A stretch of DNA of 64,000 bases from Chania fonticola_B (GCF_048537545.1 NZ_CP183218.1); one strand, 5' to 3'. Counted from the first letter of the stretch, positions 51,946-60,655 are shown. Program-made: numbers and translations. The notes: a model not told the origin generated them from the sequence alone.

Positions 51946-52021
51946 TCCTCTGTAGTTCAGTCGGTAGAACGGCGGACTGTTAATCCGTATGTCACTGGTT
52001 CGAGTCCAGTCAGAGGAGCCA
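51946..52021 (+). tRNA. tRNA-Asn (GTT), copy 3
   Basis: Same 76-base sequence as copies 1 and 2, including CCA. The 3' flank is identical for about ten bases, then has its own terminator. Confidence 0.98.
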
Positions 52022-52030
52022 TATTTAGAG

Positions 52031-52063
52031 AATCCCGCTTAAGGAAACTTAAGCGGGATTTTT
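52031..52063 (+). terminator. rho-independent terminator of tRNA-Asn copy 3
   Basis: A perfect 13-pair stem AATCCCGCTTAAG / CTTAAGCGGGATT with a GAAA loop and a T run. Confidence 0.94.
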
Positions 52064-52129
52064 GCTTTTCGAACAATACAAAATCCAACGGAAACGTCCT
52101 CTTTAGGCCGAAAACGAGCTACCCTTGAA

Positions 52130-52825
52130 TCATTTCCCCGGTACGACATCGGCACCAATACGCTCTGCTAAATCCAACAGCTCCGCATAGGCTTTCTCAT
52201 CCTGCAGAAGGTTTCTCGAAGCGCCAATCTGTTGCAGAGTGCCTGCTGGAATTCGATCCCCAAACAGCATCACGGCTCTGGCCGAATCGTCTTGCCTTGA
52301 AATCCAAGATAACCCCTGTATGTCTGGATGCTGTCTATGAATAGCCTTCGCCCACTCACGCGTATTTGGGTACTGATCCTTTTCGGTATCGATCAATTGC
52401 TTGCGCTGCACGCCTAACTTACGTAAAGCCACGCTGCTTAAGTCAGCCAGGACCAGATTCTGGCTGACCTTGACCGTTGAGTGTACCTGCTGATTGAGCT
52501 TGTTCTTGTCGTAGTGCTTGTACCCAGGCGCATGAGATACGTCGTGGAACACCGATTCCATCAGTGCAGCGTCAAACGTGTAAGCCGCGTAGAGGGTCGG
52601 AATAGCAGCCCCCTTGGCATCAGTTATTGGGCTGAAACGCGCGTTACCTTTAACTCCAGGATTGAACTGATCGCCTTGGTATATATCCTGGTGGATCCGA
52701 TGCATCGCCTTGCTAGTGGGCAACGTCCAAGCTGTAACATGTAGCTTCGTCGGCGGTGGTATTACGGTATTAACTTCCTGTGAGTGGGCACTCTCCTCTG
52801 GTATCGCTTCCCTGCGTTTAACCAT
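52130..52825 (-). CDS. RES-domain toxin (NAD+-degrading family)
   Basis: A 231-residue protein with a RES domain in its middle and C-terminal part: HRIHQDIYQGDQFNPG with the conserved Arg, a TLYAAYTFDAALMESVFHDV stretch with the Glu, and GLSWISRQDDSARAVMLFGD with the Ser-containing loop. RES toxins of RES-Xre systems degrade NAD+ and stop growth. Its start overlaps the stop of the upstream gene by eight bases, so toxin and antitoxin are translationally coupled, antitoxin first. It lies about 70 bases after the tRNA-Asn terminator. Confidence 0.83.
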   Translation of the reverse strand: MVKRREAIPEESAHSQEVNTVIPPPTKLHVTAWTLPTSKAMHRIHQDIYQGDQFNPGVKGNARFSPITDAKGAAIPTLYAAYTFDAALMESVFHDVSHAPGYKHYDKNKLNQQVHSTVKVSQNLVLADLSSVALRKLGVQRKQLIDTEKDQYPNTREWAKAIHRQHPDIQGLSWISRQDDSARAVMLFGDRIPAGTLQQIGASRNLLQDEKAYAELLDLAERIGADVVPGK

Positions 52826-53489
52826 GGTTGATCTCCTTTATCTCATCCTCAGCAGCCGCAATGACGCGTTCCGGCTCGCTAGCCAGCACGTCCTGTGGGC
52901 GCTTTCCGCCCAAGAAACTGTTGGCAGAGAGGAACCAGTATGCAAGGCCCCAGCCATCTTTATGTTCACCGAAGACGTCCAGAACAGGTTTCAATCCTTT
53001 GCGTGGCCGGTATCCGGTATCCGGGTCAAGCCCGTAGCCAGGGAAGTAGTCAACACCGTTATGTGTGATGGCAAATATCTGCTTCTGGCGTTTCCACTTG
53101 TTGGGTTGAGTGCTTGGATTACTGGCGCTCAGCCCTGCCAATTCGGCGACCTGAGCTGCGGTGAGCCAGTCTGCACTTTCCAATACGGCCTTGCGCGAAC
53201 GCGCCACCATAGCCGCCTCTTTGAGCAAGCTAGGCGTGGGTGGAACCTTTGGTACCAAAGCATCGACCAGAGCTTTAATCATTTGCTCACTTTGCCCACG
53301 TAAGGTCAAATCGATGAAGGAAACGATATTCGCCAACGTATGAGCCATCAGGTCTGCATGTCGGGCATTTGAACGCTCGATGGGCACCACGATAACTTGA
53401 TCTGCCTTAGAGCTATCAAGCCGAATACGGACTTCCTGCGGTGTCCCGACCAAAGTAGGAAGCGGGGGTACATCATGGAGGGTAGTCAT
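52818..53489 (-). CDS. antitoxin with Xre/MbcA/ParS-type toxin-binding C-terminus (atypically long)
   Basis: A 223-residue protein. The C-terminal FLGGKRPQDVLASEPERVIAAAEDE is the toxin-binding motif of antitoxins paired with RES toxins. The middle LTAAQVAELAGLS looks like a short helix-turn-helix, followed by WKRQKQIFAITHNGVDYFPGYG. An N-terminal helical domain of about 120 residues is not found in ordinary Xre antitoxins (usually about 120-160 residues). ATG at 53489 has AGGTGG just upstream; a frame starting at 53513 would add eight residues. It presumably binds its own promoter. Confidence 0.75.
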   Translation of the reverse strand: MTTLHDVPPLPTLVGTPQEVRIRLDSSKADQVIVVPIERSNARHADLMAHTLANIVSFIDLTLRGQSEQMIKALVDALVPKVPPTPSLLKEAAMVARSRKAVLESADWLTAAQVAELAGLSASNPSTQPNKWKRQKQIFAITHNGVDYFPGYGLDPDTGYRPRKGLKPVLDVFGEHKDGWGLAYWFLSANSFLGGKRPQDVLASEPERVIAAAEDEIKEINHG

Positions 53490-53503
53490 TTTCCACCTCA
53501 GAT

Positions 53504-53520
53504 AGATTATCAAGATTATC
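53504..53520. promoter_or_regulatory. possible antitoxin operator
   Basis: Two direct copies of AGATTATC (53504-53511 and 53513-53520), one base apart, lie just before the antitoxin gene in an AT-rich stretch. They are a candidate autoregulation site. Confidence 0.4.
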
Positions 53521-53775
53521 TAAAATAAACATACTCCATATAATCCATTTTTGCTATCAGAACGGCAGTCAAACTTGTGACTCGCGGCCTGGAGAGCCTC
53601 TGGCTTCACGTTACGATAACCAAGAGCCTCACACCCAGCCCCTCAAACCCGCCTCCAGATCACACCCTCAACATTTAACATGAAAAGTACAATTTTTTAC
53701 CTGAATGTTACATTCCATTAAAATACCCTTCCCCCATACTCATCCCACGCCCACCCCTACCGAGGGAACCAACTG

Positions 53776-54945
53776 ATGAAAACTAGCAACCCGATGCTGG
53801 AAAAATTACTGCCCATTCTGCCACTTATCGCTGCCAACGCCGCACAGGCGGAAAGCGAACGAAAAGTACCGGATGAGAATATCCGTTTGTTAAAAAGCAT
53901 AGGTATGCACCGGGTGTTCCAACCGAAAAAATTCGGTGGCCTGGAAATCTCCCTGCCAGAATTCACCGACTGTGTCGCCGCGCTGGCCGGAGCCTGTGGC
54001 GGAACCGCCTGGGCTTTCAGTTTGCTATGCACCCACAGCCATCAGATAGCGATGTTTTCTGCCAAACTGCAACAAGAGATCTGGGGAGATAATCCAGACG
54101 CCACCGCCAGCAGCAGTATTGCCCCGTTTGGCCGCATTGAGGAAGCCGAAGGCGGTGTCTATCTGAGCGGTGAAATGGGCTGGAGCAGCGGTTGTGACCA
54201 TGCCGAATGGGCGATTGTCGGCTTTCGCCGCAAAAACGCCGACGGTGAGTTGATCTACAGCTTTGGCGTGATCCCACGTAGCGATTACGAAATTCGTGAT
54301 GACTGGTTTGCGGTTGGCATGCGCGGCAGCGGTTCCAAAACGCTGGTGATAAAAAATGCCTTCGTGCCGAACCACCGCATTGAAGCCGCTCAGGATATGA
54401 TGCATGGGCGCTCTGCAGGTTTCGGCCTCTACCCGGACAGTAATATCTTCTACTCGCCCTATCGCCCCTATTTCGCCTGCGGTTTTGCCGCCATCAGCCT
54501 TGGCGTTGCGGAGCGTATGCTGGTCGCCTTTAAAGAAAAAACCCAAAACCGCGTGCGAGCCTATACCGGAGCCAGCGTGGGGACGGCCACCCCGGCGCTG
54601 ATGCGTCTGGCAGAGTCCACCCATCAGGTTGCTGCCGCCCGCGCCTTTTTGGAAAAAACCTGGCAAGAACATGCCGAACACGGCCGTAAGCACCAATATC
54701 CCTCTCATCAGACATTGACGTTCTGGCGTACTAACCAGGCCTACGCGGTCAAAATGTGCATCGAATCGGTTGATCGCTTGTTCAGCGCCGCAGGGGCAAC
54801 CAGTTGGATGGAAAGCAATGAGATCCAGCGCCTGTTCCGCGACTCGCACATGACCGGGGCACACGCCTATACCGATTACGATGTCTGCGCACAGATATTA
54901 GGCCGCGAGTTGATGGGGTTAGAACCCGATCCGACGATGGTGTAA
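53776..54945 (+). CDS. acyl-CoA-dehydrogenase-fold flavin monooxygenase (C2-type 4-hydroxyphenylacetate 3-hydroxylase, oxygenase)
   Basis: A 389-residue group D flavin-dependent monooxygenase. It shows the acyl-CoA dehydrogenase-like order: MHRVFQPKKFGGLE near residue 45, ACGGTAWAFSLLCTHSH, LSGEMGWSSGCDHAEWA (flavin-contacting) and a C-terminal IQRLFRDSHMTGAHAYTDYD. Relatives are the oxygenase of the Acinetobacter C1/C2 4-hydroxyphenylacetate hydroxylase and HsaA. The reductase gene follows after 20 bases. The true phenolic substrate is open. Confidence 0.8.
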   Translation: MKTSNPMLEKLLPILPLIAANAAQAESERKVPDENIRLLKSIGMHRVFQPKKFGGLEISLPEFTDCVAALAGACGGTAWAFSLLCTHSHQIAMFSAKLQQEIWGDNPDATASSSIAPFGRIEEAEGGVYLSGEMGWSSGCDHAEWAIVGFRRKNADGELIYSFGVIPRSDYEIRDDWFAVGMRGSGSKTLVIKNAFVPNHRIEAAQDMMHGRSAGFGLYPDSNIFYSPYRPYFACGFAAISLGVAERMLVAFKEKTQNRVRAYTGASVGTATPALMRLAESTHQVAAARAFLEKTWQEHAEHGRKHQYPSHQTLTFWRTNQAYAVKMCIESVDRLFSAAGATSWMESNEIQRLFRDSHMTGAHAYTDYDVCAQILGRELMGLEPDPTMV

Positions 54946-54965
54946 CGAGCAGGAGTTCCTATTTA

Positions 54966-55910
54966 ATGACACATCACACAGAACCAGCCCTGGATCCCCG
55001 CGCATTTCGCCGTGCGCTGGGTAATTTCGCCACCGGCGTGACGGTAGTGACAGCAGCAACCGCAGATGGCACCCGCGTGGGAGTCACAGCCAACAGCTTT
55101 AACTCGGTATCACTGGATCCGCCGTTGGTATTGTGGAGCATTGATAAACGCTCCGGCAGCTACGCGATCTTTGAGCAAGCCAGCCACTTCGCCATTAACG
55201 TGCTGGCCGCCGATCAGATGGATATTTCCAATCGTTTCGCCCGCCCCAGCGAGGATAAATTTGCCGGGATTGAGGTAGAGGTCGGCGCGGGTGACGTGCC
55301 TTTGCTTACCGACTGTGCCGCGCGCTTTCAGTGTGAGAAATATCAGCAGGTTGACGGCGGTGATCATTGGATCCTGATTGGCAAAGTGGTCGCGTTTGAC
55401 GACCTGGGCCGCGCATCGCTGGTATATCACCAGGGATCCTATTCCATGGTGCTGCCTTACCCGCAGGTGGCGGAGCGCGTTGCACAGAATGCAGTAGGCA
55501 GCGCCAGGCAGGAACGCTTGAATAACAACGTCTTCTACTTGCTCACCCAGGCGCTGCGCAGCTATCAAAGCAGCTACCAGCCCAAGCAGCTCTCCACCGG
55601 GTTGCGGGCCAGCGAGGCCAGAATGCTGCTGGTGTTGGACAGCGACGCCTGCCTTGATAAGGCCTGCCTGCTGGCAGAAATGGCGATGCCAACCAGAGAG
55701 ATCGAAGAGGCGCAGGAGGCGTTGTACCGTAAAGGCTTGGTATCCAGCACCGAGAATGGCCATCACTTGACCGAGGCAGGCGAACGCCAGGCCAGCGTGC
55801 TGAGAGATATTGCTGCCAAACAGCAAGAACAGGTCCTGTCCGCCTTCACAGCGGACGAAGTGGGCATTTTGAAGAAGCTGTTGCGCGGTATTATTGCTAA
55901 TAGTCAGTGA
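54966..55910 (+). CDS. flavin reductase with C-terminal MarR-like domain (C1-type 4-hydroxyphenylacetate 3-hydroxylase, reductase)
   Basis: A 314-residue protein. Residues 1-165 are a split-barrel NAD(P)H:flavin reductase (FRRALGNFATGVTVVTA, VGVTANSFNSVSLDPPLVLW). Residues about 190-310 look like a winged-helix MarR-type domain (AEMAMPTREIEEAQEALYRKGLVSS). The Acinetobacter baumannii C1 reductase has the same two-domain plan and almost the same length (315), where the MarR-like part gates activity by the phenolic substrate. It supplies reduced flavin to the oxygenase encoded just upstream. Confidence 0.83.
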   Translation: MTHHTEPALDPRAFRRALGNFATGVTVVTAATADGTRVGVTANSFNSVSLDPPLVLWSIDKRSGSYAIFEQASHFAINVLAADQMDISNRFARPSEDKFAGIEVEVGAGDVPLLTDCAARFQCEKYQQVDGGDHWILIGKVVAFDDLGRASLVYHQGSYSMVLPYPQVAERVAQNAVGSARQERLNNNVFYLLTQALRSYQSSYQPKQLSTGLRASEARMLLVLDSDACLDKACLLAEMAMPTREIEEAQEALYRKGLVSSTENGHHLTEAGERQASVLRDIAAKQQEQVLSAFTADEVGILKKLLRGIIANSQ

Positions 55911-55982
55911 CTTAAATCGGTAAACCTCATGCGCATTGTCAGCAACGGCAATGCGCATGAAAACCTCACCACCGCATCCTAC

Positions 55983-57185
55983 CTATTCATGCAGCCGTGA
56001 ACCTATTCGCGCTACAGACATCCTCTGCCCTACCCAACCTAGCACCGCGCAAACGGCCATCACCAACGTCATGGCAAACGGCGTGTCATCCTGCAACCAG
56101 GAAACGGCCAGGCTTGCCAACGCCCCCATACCAAACTGCAACGAGATCGCCAGGGCACTGGCACTCCCAGCCTGTTGGCCACGCTGTTGCAACAATAGCG
56201 ACAGGCTGTTGGTGCCAATGGCATTCACCAGCGACATAAACAACACCACCAGGATCACCAAGATAGACAGGCTTTGCTGATGGAACATCAGTAGCAACAG
56301 CCCAAACACCACCTGGGCACTGCTTTGTATCATCAACAGGCGCGGCAGGCTGTAGACCTTCAGCATCCGCACGTTCAGCAGCAGTACGGCGATCATGCCA
56401 ATGACGTTGCAACCAAACAGCAGCCCGTAATACTCAGCGGGCACCTGAAAGTAGCTGATGTAGACAAAGGGAGAACCGCTGATAAAGGCAAACATGCCCG
56501 CGAAGGAAAACGCCAGGGTAGCAATAATGCCCATCGCTTCCCTGTCCCGAGCCAACAGGCAATAGTTATGAAACGCTTTCAGGATGCTGCCTGACTGCCC
56601 TGGCGGGGTCTTTAACGTCTCCGGCAGTATCAAAAATACCAATAACCCACTGATACAACCCACCACCGCCAACAGCATGAAGATGGCTTGCCAGTCGAAG
56701 ATAGTCAGCAAAGCACCGCCTAACAACGGGGCCAGCAGCGGTGCAATCATGGTAACCAGGGTCATCAGCGATAACACTCGGGGCAGCTCATCCGAGGCAT
56801 AAACATCCCTGGCAATGGCGCGCGCCATCACTACAGCGGCCCCGCTACCAAATGCCTGTAACGCCCGCAGTACCACCAGTTGCTCAACCTGCGTGACCTG
56901 CGTACAGAGCACGCTGGCAATCACAAACAGCAGCATGCCGCTCAGCAACAGCTTTCGCCTGCCTAGCCGATCGCTAAGTGGCCCGTACAGCAACATGCCG
57001 ATGCAAAAACCGGCAAAGAATGCCCCCAATGAATGCTGCATCTGCCCCTGTGTGGCATGCAGTTGTTGCCCCATCGCAGGTAACGCAGGTAAATACATAT
57101 CAATCGACAGTGGGCCAAAAGCCACCAGCGATCCCAGTAGCGGGATCAACCAACGTGGCGGCCGGTTAGTAAAGGCAGGTGGCAT
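55983..57185 (-). CDS. Bcr/CflA-family MFS multidrug exporter
   Basis: A 400-residue transporter with 12 membrane segments. It has the opening LGSLVAFGPLSIDMYLPALP, motif A GPLSDRLGRRKLLLSG, motif C-like GGALLTIFDWQ after LAPLLGG, and ALQAFGSGAAVVMARAIARD, all typical of the Bcr/CflA drug:proton antiporters. It is convergent with the flavin reductase gene. A perfect palindrome (57248-57261) upstream may be an operator. Confidence 0.88.
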   Translation of the reverse strand: MPPAFTNRPPRWLIPLLGSLVAFGPLSIDMYLPALPAMGQQLHATQGQMQHSLGAFFAGFCIGMLLYGPLSDRLGRRKLLLSGMLLFVIASVLCTQVTQVEQLVVLRALQAFGSGAAVVMARAIARDVYASDELPRVLSLMTLVTMIAPLLAPLLGGALLTIFDWQAIFMLLAVVGCISGLLVFLILPETLKTPPGQSGSILKAFHNYCLLARDREAMGIIATLAFSFAGMFAFISGSPFVYISYFQVPAEYYGLLFGCNVIGMIAVLLLNVRMLKVYSLPRLLMIQSSAQVVFGLLLLMFHQQSLSILVILVVLFMSLVNAIGTNSLSLLLQQRGQQAGSASALAISLQFGMGALASLAVSWLQDDTPFAMTLVMAVCAVLGWVGQRMSVARIGSRLHE

Positions 57186-57247
57186 AGCGGCTCCTTTATC
57201 ATCAATAACGCTTCAGCGGTTGTGGGCGTGAGTCTTGGTGATTATTC

Positions 57248-57261
57248 GTTAATATATTAAC
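57248..57261. promoter_or_regulatory. possible operator upstream of the Bcr/CflA gene
   Basis: GTTAATATATTAAC is a perfect 14-base palindrome 63 bases before the exporter start, in an otherwise featureless 259-base gap. A TetR- or MarR-type repressor site is possible. Confidence 0.4.
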
Positions 57262-57444
57262 AATCATCTTAAAAAATAGACACATTTAAGACAACATTTG
57301 TCTCTTTCCTGACGAGAATGGATTTTATTAATACATTAAAGAAAACAGGGCTGGCGTTGAAACGCAGAGGGCTGAGAATGCTGGGAGGATGTATTTTTAG
57401 CGGGAACCCAGGGCTCCCGCAGAGGTTACAGTTGCCGCGTTGCC

Positions 57445-58305
57445 TTAGATCGCATTCAACTTCGCAACAGCATCGCTCGGCAGTTTGAGTTGGGCTGCGG
57501 CAAGGTTCTCTTTCAGATGTGCCAAGGAGGATGTCCCTGGGATCAGCAGAATGTTGGGTGAACGCTGCAGCAACCAGGCTAGTGCCACTTGCATAGGCGA
57601 GGCTCCCACCTGCTGCGCAACTTCCGACAACGTCGTAGACTGCAACGGCGTGAATCCCCCCAGCGGGAAGAACGGCACATAGGCAATGCCCTTGCCAGCC
57701 AGTTCGTCGATCAGTGCGTCGTCATCACGATGTACCAGGTTGTAATTATTCTGTACGCAGACAATCTCACAAATCTTCTGCCCTTGCGCAACCTGAGCCG
57801 AGGTGACATTGCTCAGCCCGATATGGCGGACCAGCCCCTGCTGCTGTAGCGCGGCTAACACGGAGAGTGGCTCTTCAAGCGACCCCTCTGCCGGACCATG
57901 TGCATCAAACATGCAGCGCAGATTGACCACATCAAGCACATCCAACCCCAGATTACGCAGGTTGTCATGCACGGCCTGGGTCAGCTCCGCCGGAGAAAAT
58001 GCAGGCAACCATGCGCCTTGCTCATCGCGGCGAGCGCCGATCTTGGTGACAATGACCAGATCGTCGGCATAAGGATGCAGTGCCTGGCGAATAATTTGAT
58101 TGGTGTAATGCGGGCCATAAAAATCGCTGGTATCGATATGGTTGACCTCGCTGGCAACCACTTCACGCAGAACTGCGATGGCCGTTTCAGGATCCTTCGG
58201 TGGGCCAAAAACACCTGGACCGGCGAGCTGCATGGCACCATAGCCGAGCCGCTTGACGGTATGCGTGCCGAGCGCAAAGGTACCTGACAGATGAGTGCTG
58301 GACAT
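57445..58305 (-). CDS. pdxI: YdbC/PdxI aldo-keto reductase (pyridoxal reductase-like)
   Basis: A 286-residue aldo-keto reductase that closely matches E. coli YdbC (PdxI) in length and text: RLGYGAMQLAGPGVFGPP, HIDTSDFYGPH with the catalytic Asp-Tyr pair, VTKIGAR (Lys), VKHIGLSNVT-like RHIGLSNVT, and WLLQRSPNILLIPGTSS for NADPH binding. PdxI reduces pyridoxal to pyridoxine. The start at 58305 has AGGAG seven bases upstream; a start at 58332 lacks one. Confidence 0.88.
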   Translation of the reverse strand: MSSTHLSGTFALGTHTVKRLGYGAMQLAGPGVFGPPKDPETAIAVLREVVASEVNHIDTSDFYGPHYTNQIIRQALHPYADDLVIVTKIGARRDEQGAWLPAFSPAELTQAVHDNLRNLGLDVLDVVNLRCMFDAHGPAEGSLEEPLSVLAALQQQGLVRHIGLSNVTSAQVAQGQKICEIVCVQNNYNLVHRDDDALIDELAGKGIAYVPFFPLGGFTPLQSTTLSEVAQQVGASPMQVALAWLLQRSPNILLIPGTSSLAHLKENLAAAQLKLPSDAVAKLNAI

Positions 58306-58448
58306 AATCAAACTCCTAATAAGATGGCGCAAAGTTCAGACGCTGCTATTACCGACGATAGGCAAACAATATATACCCGTCGCCTGGCAAGCTACAGCGT
58401 TCAAACCGATGCACAACTGATTTAGGGTTGAATCATCGAGCCAGTTGA

Positions 58449-58751
58449 TTAAATAACAAACCCATAGTGCGAACCATCTGGCAGCTCTATATCCAGACGC
58501 AGCTTGCCCCCTGCGGCCTCGATATAGCGTTTGAGCGAGGAGAGCTTCAGATCGCGGCCTGGTTTTTCCATGCCCGCCACGGTGGGTTGTTTGATGCCAA
58601 GTGCCTGCGCCATTTCAACCTGGGTTTTCTGCACCCGCTCACGTAGTTCGGCCAGGTGAATATTGAGCAGCGTATCCGCCGCAATGCGCTCAGCGCTGGC
58701 CACTACCTCGGGTTTTTCTTCCGCCAGGATTTGTTCGAGTGTTCTGCCCAT
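58449..58751 (-). CDS. HigA-type antitoxin (Xre-family helix-turn-helix)
   Basis: A 100-residue protein with a central helix-turn-helix (TQVEMAQALGIKQPTVAGMEK) and a C-terminal β-rich tail (GGKLRLDIELPDGS), the pattern of HigA-like antitoxins. It follows the toxin gene by three bases, the toxin-first order typical of HigBA. It likely neutralises the toxin and represses the operon through the palindrome at 59141-59158. Confidence 0.85.
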   Translation of the reverse strand: MGRTLEQILAEEKPEVVASAERIAADTLLNIHLAELRERVQKTQVEMAQALGIKQPTVAGMEKPGRDLKLSSLKRYIEAAGGKLRLDIELPDGSHYGFVI

Positions 58752-58754
58752 GGC

Positions 58755-59108
58755 CTACTCCTTGTTCTCTGCTGTATTCAGAAATTGGGTAAATTCCCGA
58801 TCGGCAATCGGGATCATCACCTCATAAAAACGCTTCTCATTACCGGCCTTGCTACCAGCACAAAGCAAAATACCGCGACGGCGTGGATCAAAGGCAAAGA
58901 AGGCCCTTATCGGTATGCCTCGGCTTTGCACACGTAGTTCCTTCATGTTGCTGTAGCGCGATCCCTTTACCGTGTCGGCATAAGGTCTGGGCAACTGAGG
59001 ACCCTTTTCACGTAGTACCATGAGTGACGCCAGCACCGAAGCTCTGTCAGTGTCATCCAACCGGCTGAACCACTCGTCAAACGTATCCGTTGTTTTAATC
59101 TCCCACAC
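58755..59108 (-). CDS. HigB-type toxin (RelE/ParE superfamily, Gp49-like)
   Basis: A 117-residue basic protein beginning MWEIKTTDTFDEWFSRLDD with the GSRYSNMKELRVQSRGIPIRAFFAFDPRRRGILLCAGSK core (written in parts: KELRVQSRGIPIRAFFAF, then RRGILLCAG), as in Gp49/HigB ribosome-dependent mRNA interferases. It starts at GTG with AAGGAG five bases upstream. Co-transcribed with the antitoxin gene. Confidence 0.84.
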   Translation of the reverse strand: MWEIKTTDTFDEWFSRLDDTDRASVLASLMVLREKGPQLPRPYADTVKGSRYSNMKELRVQSRGIPIRAFFAFDPRRRGILLCAGSKAGNEKRFYEVMIPIADREFTQFLNTAENKE

Positions 59109-59124
59109 AGGTGCTCCTTAGCAA

Positions 59125-59158
59125 TATAGGTCAAAGACTATATAGGTGTAAACCTATA
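59125..59158 (-). promoter_or_regulatory. HigBA promoter and operator
   Basis: TATAGGTGTAAACCTATA (59141-59158) is a perfect palindrome with seven-base arms. A further TATAGGT half-site lies at 59125-59131. On the minus strand TTTACA and TATATT form -35/-10 boxes 18 bases apart within this stretch, so bound antitoxin would block RNA polymerase. Confidence 0.72.
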
Positions 59159-59326
59159 AATTGCATTATGTCGGAGCTTGGGGCGAGAGACATCGGCCAC
59201 AATGATGAAGCTGGGGGCCGATCCCAGCATTTCGATGATGGTGAAACATGAGCGTTGATATTTTGCGTATCTGCTAGCAAAACATGGCGGCAAGATGGGA
59301 GGTAAAGAGAGGATAGGTCTTAGGGG

Positions 59327-59356
59327 CCCTTGATTACCGGGCCCTGCAATCAAGGG
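59327..59356 (-). terminator. hairpin after sotB
   Basis: CCCTTGATT and AATCAAGGG are perfect nine-base arms around a GGGCCC-containing loop, nine bases after the sotB stop. No T run follows. Confidence 0.5.
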
Positions 59357-59364
59357 AGCGTTGA

Positions 59365-60552
59365 TTAAGCCCGATGGTGCTGCAAGCGTTCGCTACGATA
59401 GAAACTCAAGATACACCAGCCGAGGGCGATCAGGGCCAACGGCGCGCCGACGAAGCCAATGTTTGGCATTCCCAGATGCAGGCTGACCTGGTTGCCCAGC
59501 AACGCCCCGCCGCCGATCCCAAAGTTATACAAGCCGGAGAAGATCGCCATCGAGACATCGGTCGCATCCGGTGCCAGACTGAGCACCTTCGCCTGCATCG
59601 AAAGACCAATCGCCATGATGGCCATGCCCCAGACCACACACAGTAACGTCAAGGTCGTTTCATTACCGGAGGCGGGCAACAGCAATAACAGGCTGAGGGC
59701 CAGCAGACCAATTGCCCCCATGAAGAAACCCGACGGGAAACGTTCGCTGTAGCGGCTGAATAGCAGGCTGCCGACAATGCCCGCAGCGCCGAACAGTAAC
59801 AGCATCAAGGTGGTAAAGTTGGCGGATAACCCGGCCACGGTCTGGATAAAGGGCTCGATGTAGCTGTAGGCAGTAAAGTGCGCCGTCACCACAATGATGG
59901 TCAACATATACAGGCTGACCAGCTCCGGGCGTTTGAACAACAGGGGAACGCTGGCCAGTGAACCGGAATGCTCGCTTTTCAGCACCGGCAGCAAGCGCCA
60001 CAGCATCACCAACGCCAGGGTGGCGCACACGGCAATGCCAATAAACGTCATACGCCAACCGAGTAGCTGCCCCACCACTCGCCCTAACGGTAAACCCAAC
60101 ACCATCGCCAGCGCGGTTCCCCCCGCCAGCATACTCAACGCCTGTGCCTTTTTGCCTGCGGGTGCAACACGAATGGCCAATGACGCGGTGATCGACCAGA
60201 ACACCGAGTGCGCCAGCGCCACACCGGCACGCGAGATCACCAAGGTGGTAAAGTTCCAGGCCACCGCGGTGAGCACATGGCTGGCAATAAACAGGATAAA
60301 TACCCCGATCAGCAGCTTACGCCGCTCAATCTTGCTGGTCAGCAACATACAGACCAGCGACATCGTGGCAACGATCCAGGCATAAATCGTGATGATCAGC
60401 CCCACCTGCTCGGTTTGCATCCCAAAGCTTTGGGCAATATCACTCAATAACCCGACGGGGATAAATTCGGTGGTATTAAAGATAAATGCCGAAATGGCCA
60501 AGACGACCACGCGCATCCAGGCGGTCGAGCGGGAAGTACTGATTTCATCCAT
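59365..60552 (-). CDS. sotB: SotB, sugar efflux MFS transporter
   Basis: A 395-residue 12-segment transporter, almost the length of E. coli SotB (396). The signature FNTTEFIPVGLLSDIAQSFGM opens the protein and motif A-like LTSKIERRKLLIGVFILF follows. SotB exports sugars such as arabinose and IPTG. ATG at 60552 matches family starts; a frame from 60621 would add 23 residues with no matching pattern. Confidence 0.9.
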   Translation of the reverse strand: MDEISTSRSTAWMRVVVLAISAFIFNTTEFIPVGLLSDIAQSFGMQTEQVGLIITIYAWIVATMSLVCMLLTSKIERRKLLIGVFILFIASHVLTAVAWNFTTLVISRAGVALAHSVFWSITASLAIRVAPAGKKAQALSMLAGGTALAMVLGLPLGRVVGQLLGWRMTFIGIAVCATLALVMLWRLLPVLKSEHSGSLASVPLLFKRPELVSLYMLTIIVVTAHFTAYSYIEPFIQTVAGLSANFTTLMLLLFGAAGIVGSLLFSRYSERFPSGFFMGAIGLLALSLLLLLPASGNETTLTLLCVVWGMAIMAIGLSMQAKVLSLAPDATDVSMAIFSGLYNFGIGGGALLGNQVSLHLGMPNIGFVGAPLALIALGWCILSFYRSERLQHHRA

Positions 60553-60655
60553 TGTAAGGTATTCCGGAACAGGGGCTGGCAGTGGCGCCATTTTAACTAA
60601 CCCGCAACCAGAATGCGACATAGATCACGTTTTTGTGGCGCTGTTTTTTTCAACA

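Noticed and set aside
52022..54945. Integrative element starting at tRNA-Asn copy 3
   Set aside because: No integrase and no second copy of the tRNA 3' end could be found downstream; only a toxin-antitoxin pair is present.
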